Below, piece by piece: positions 54,070 to 57,055 of a stretch of 57,055 nt of DNA (position 1 is the first letter of the stretch; the number at the start of each line of letters is the position of its first letter). Source of the DNA: Myxococcaceae bacterium (GTDB lineage Bacteria; Myxococcota; Myxococcia; Myxococcales; Myxococcaceae); contig JADGRA010000018.1 in the NCBI GenBank assembly GCA_017881265.1, positions 1-57,055 of the forward strand, written 5' to 3'. A model generated the notes under the pieces. It made no database searches, was not told the origin of the DNA, and worked only from the letters and a program-made list of their open reading frames with translations. Position numbers and translations under genes: made by a program.

Positions 54070-57054
54070 CTAGGTGCTCTTGAGGGGCCGGCCCTTTTCG
54101 AGCCGGACGAGGAACGTCTTGAATTCCGGGGTCCACGTGTTGGCGTCCATCGCCGAGGGCGTCAGCATGTTCGCGAGCGGACCTAGGTGACCCTCCTCAC
54201 CGGTGTAGCCCCAGTGGATAGGGAAGCCGATGTGCCAGAGCGGCTTGCCGTCGACCACCATCGGCCCCAGGCGTTTGGTGACCATGGCCACCCCTTGCAC
54301 CTCGCCCCGTGCGGAGATGACGCGGACCTGCTCGCCGTTGGCGATGCCGTTCTCCTTGGCGAGCTGCTCCGGCAACTCGATGAAGAAACCCGGCTGCAGC
54401 TGGTTGAGCCGTCCCGTGTTCTTCGTCCAATAGTGGTACATCTCGGTGAGGCGGTAGGTCGTACAGACAATCGGGTACTCCGCCGCCGTACCGTACTTGT
54501 CGAACTTCGTACTGAATCGCCTGCTCGCCGGGTTGGAGGTCACCTTCGGGTGGAGCGGGTTCTGGATGGCTGCCTCAACTGACTCGTAGTGCTCGGCAAA
54601 CGGGCCGTCGGCCAGCACCGGCGCAAACAGACGCCCGCTTCCTTCAGGCAGCATGATGAAGGCGCCGAACTTGCCCGGTGGAGAGTCGGGCGCGATGTCT
54701 GGGACGTCGGGGCCACCCCACTTCTCGCCGTTCCACTGGATGCCGGGGCGGGTCGGGTCCCACGCCTTTCCGGCCGCGTCCGCCGAGGCGCGGTTGTACA
54801 TGACGCGGCGGTTGGCCGGCCAGCTGAAGGTCCACTGGTGGAACATGCCCAGCCCGCTCGGGTCGGCATTGTTGCGCCGCTGGGTATTGTTGCCGGCCTC
54901 GGTGTAGCAGCCGGTGTAGAGCCAGTTACCGCAGCTGGTGGAGCCATCGGCGCGCAGTTGCCCGAACGAGTCGAGTTGCTGCCCGGCTGCCTTGATGAGC
55001 TTCTTCGGCTCCTTGAGGTCCTTCGGGTCCTTGGGCGGCTCGAAGAGGTCTTCCAGGGCCTTGCCGTTAATCTCGCGGAGGACCTCGCCGAGGTCGGGGC
55101 TCGCCGGGTTGGTGTAGTTCCACGCCACGTTGAGGACAGCCTCCGGAAGCGCCCCACCCTCCTTCTGGTAGAGGTCCCGGACGGCCAGGAAGATGCGGGC
55201 GATGATTTCCTGGTCCGTCTTCGACTGACCAGGCGCATCCACTGCCTTCCACTTCCACTGAACCCAACGGGCTGAGTTGGTAAAGCTGCCGTCCTTCTCC
55301 GCGAACCCGCTGGCTGGGAGCTGGAAAACCTCGGTCTGGATTTCGGCCACCGGAGCGCCGCCGTACTCGGCCGGCGCTTTCCAGAAGGTGGCCGTCTCGA
55401 TTTCGTAGTTCTCGACCACCACCAGCCACTTCAACTTGGACAGCGCCGCCACCATCTTCGGCGCGTTGGGGCCGATGCTCGCCGGGTTCATTCCGGCGGT
55501 GACGAGGCCCTCAGGGCCTGGCTCCACACCGCCTGCCCGGTTGGAACTCCCCCGGTACATCTCGTCGAACAGGTACATCCAGGAGTAGTTGCCATCCGTC
55601 TTGGGCAGCCACGAGTACCCGAAGTCGTTCTCCTTGGTCGCCGCCTTGCCGTAGATGGACTTGAGCAGAGAGACCATTAACTTCGGGTAGTTCTGCCAGT
55701 AGTTCATCGACGCCCAGGCCTGGCTGTTGAGCGTGGTGGGCGTCACCTTCTGCAGGTACGTGTCTAGGTCGGGAAGCTCGCTGCGGGGCGTCGCGAGATA
55801 GCCGGACAGAATCTCGAACGTGCCACCCATGTCCGTGCAACCCTGAATGTTGGAGTGCCCGCGCAGGGCGTTCACCCCACCCCCCGGCCTGCCGACGTTT
55901 CCCAGCAACAGCTGGAGCGTCGCCGCGGCGCGAATCATCTGCACGCCGACCGAGTGCTGGGTCCAGCCGAGGGCATAGGTGATGGTCCCCACCCGCTCGG
56001 CGTTGCCGGTGGAAGTGACCACCTTGGCGACGTTGAGGAACGTCTCCTTGGGAGTGCCAGTTATCCGCTCCACCATCTCAGGCGTGTAGCGGTCGACGTG
56101 CTTCTTCAGCAGCTGGAAGACACAGCGCGGATGCTGGAGCGTGGGGTCGACGTCGTAGGAGTTGGTCGTCGGGTTCGGCTGGTACGCCCAGGCGGACTTG
56201 TCGTAGCTCTTGCTGGTGTCGTCCCACCCACTGAAGAGCCCGTCATCAAAGGCGAACTTCTCATTGATGATGTACGGGGCGTTGGTGAAGAGCTTGACGT
56301 AGTCCTCGTGGAAACGCTTGGTCTCGATGGCGTAGCGGATGATGCCATTGAGAAATGCGATGTCGGACCCGGGACGCAGCTGGGCATAGACGTCGGCGAC
56401 GGCGGCCGTCCGGGTAAAGCGCGGGTCGACCACCACCAGCTTGGCGTTGCGGGTCTTCTTCGCTTCGATGGCCCACTTGAAGCCACAGGGATGGTTCTCA
56501 GCGGGGTTCCCGCCCATGGCGAGGATGACATCGGCATTCTTGATGTCGACCCACCCATTGGTCATCGCACCGCGACCGAACGTGGCGGCCAAACTGGCCA
56601 CCGTTGGACCGTGTCATACTCGAGCTTGACTGTCTCGATACACGACCCCCAGGCCGGTCATGAACTTGTCCTGGAGGAAGTTGAACTCGTTGGTGTCGGT
56701 GCAGCCGCCAATCACGGCGATGCCTGGCGTGCGGTTGACCACCTGGCCCCTGGCGTTCTTGGCGACGAAGGTGCGGTCCCGGGTGTCCTTGATGTGCCGG
56801 GCAATCTTCTTGATGGCCTCGTCCCAGGAAATCTCTTCCCAATGGTCAGAGCCTGGACGGCGAACCTTGGGCACCGCCAGACGCAAGGGGTTGTTGATGT
56901 CGTCCCGAAGCGTCGACCCTTTGGGACAGAGCGTGCCGCGGTTGATGGGATGGTCCGGGTCGCCCTCTACGTAGACGACCGCCGGCACGACGTTCTTCGC
57001 CTTGTCGCCGAGCGTGTGAATGATGACGCCGCACGAAACCGCGCAATAGGGACA
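54070..57054 (-). CDS. fdnG: Selenocysteine-containing formate dehydrogenase alpha subunit (partial, N-terminus outside window)
   Basis: The molybdenum or tungsten bis-MGD catalytic subunit, normally exported by the Tat system. The visible 994 residues start at CPYCAVSC (N-terminal [4Fe-4S] site with LCPKG) and continue to the usual C-terminus. About 49 residues including the Tat signal are missing. After VVYRDSQARV an in-frame UGA (56614-56616) is followed by HGPTVASLAATFGRGAMTN. This is exactly the context of the selenocysteine in E. coli FdnG (QARV-U-HGP), so the UGA codes for Sec, residue 147 of the visible part. A hairpin lies 11 bases downstream. The gene is not a frameshift or pseudogene. 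Confidence 0.95.
56584..56602 (-). promoter_or_regulatory. Bacterial SECIS hairpin for selenocysteine insertion in fdnG
   Basis: On the coding strand, 11 bases after the UGA, GGTGGCC pairs with GGCCGCC (7 base pairs, one G-U) around a 5-base loop AGTTT. Position and apical G-U in the loop match E. coli-type SECIS elements bound by SelB. The loop is shorter than the AGGTCT of the E. coli fdhF element. Confidence 0.75.
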
Positions 57055-57055
57055 A

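Noticed and set aside
56601-56616. Frameshift or nonsense mutation in the formate dehydrogenase gene
   Set aside because: Both parts are in the same frame, the UGA lies exactly at the known Sec position, and a SECIS-like hairpin follows.

Overview
The window is GC-rich (roughly 70 percent by eye), densely coded DNA that looks like a myxobacterium (Myxococcota, Myxococcus/Archangium type). The strongest evidence is an aibR-aibA-aibB-aibC-mvaS operon, known from Myxococcus xanthus as the alternative isovaleryl-CoA route. A PilB N-terminal half of myxococcal type, a PilZ-like/Hsp70 fusion, long Pro/Ala-rich linkers and many lipoproteins or large secreted peptidases fit the same group.

Layout. 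1-1.05 kb: a junction between a forward GspE-type C-terminal fragment and a reverse, truncated pilB. 1.2-4.3 kb: ribF; then trmB, a small lipoprotein, a protein with two possible Sm/Hfq-like segments and a tiny membrane ORF, tightly packed. 4.3-8.7 kb (minus): an exported PD40-M28-PDZ peptidase, a HEAT-repeat protein and a HAMP membrane protein. 8.9-15.8 kb: alaS, PilZ-like/Hsp70 protein, GCS2 glutamate-cysteine ligase. 16-20.3 kb: large S41 C-terminal processing peptidase, glycerophosphodiesterase, TatA-like protein. 20.3-24.8 kb: a zinc-ribbon/DUF3426 protein with a repeat protein, then a PhaR-like regulator, a ParA ATPase and a phasin-like coiled coil. 24.9-29.8 kb: two tandem ArsA/Get3 ATPases, TPR lipoprotein, ruvX and mltG. 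30-32.8 kb: secreted beta-propeller and GT-C glycosyltransferase. 33.1-37.8 kb: prkA, DUF444 (yeaH) and SpoVR, the classical stress/sporulation triad. 37.8-43 kb: two minus-strand membrane or Cys-rich unknowns, DUF190, an epimerase and a MepM-like M23 peptidase. 43-46.7 kb: glgP and a HAD dehalogenase. 46.8-51.3 kb: aib operon with a paired palindromic operator. 51.3-57 kb: a small unknown protein, then (minus) a membrane formate dehydrogenase, fdnG-fdnH-fdnI-fdhE. Its catalytic subunit reads through an in-frame UGA as selenocysteine, with a hairpin downstream. fdnG runs off the window end.

How the parts work together. The aib genes convert HMG-CoA-derived 3-methylglutaconyl-CoA to isovaleryl-CoA, the primer for iso-branched fatty acids. 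The TetR repressor is encoded first, behind its presumed operator. The formate dehydrogenase would pass electrons from periplasmic formate to quinone. PrkA/YeaH/SpoVR, GlgP and the peptidoglycan enzymes (MltG, MepM-like) suggest starvation, sporulation and envelope physiology. I see no tRNA, rRNA, CRISPR array, IS element or phage gene. The only stretch longer than 300 bases without a confident gene is 45536-46034.
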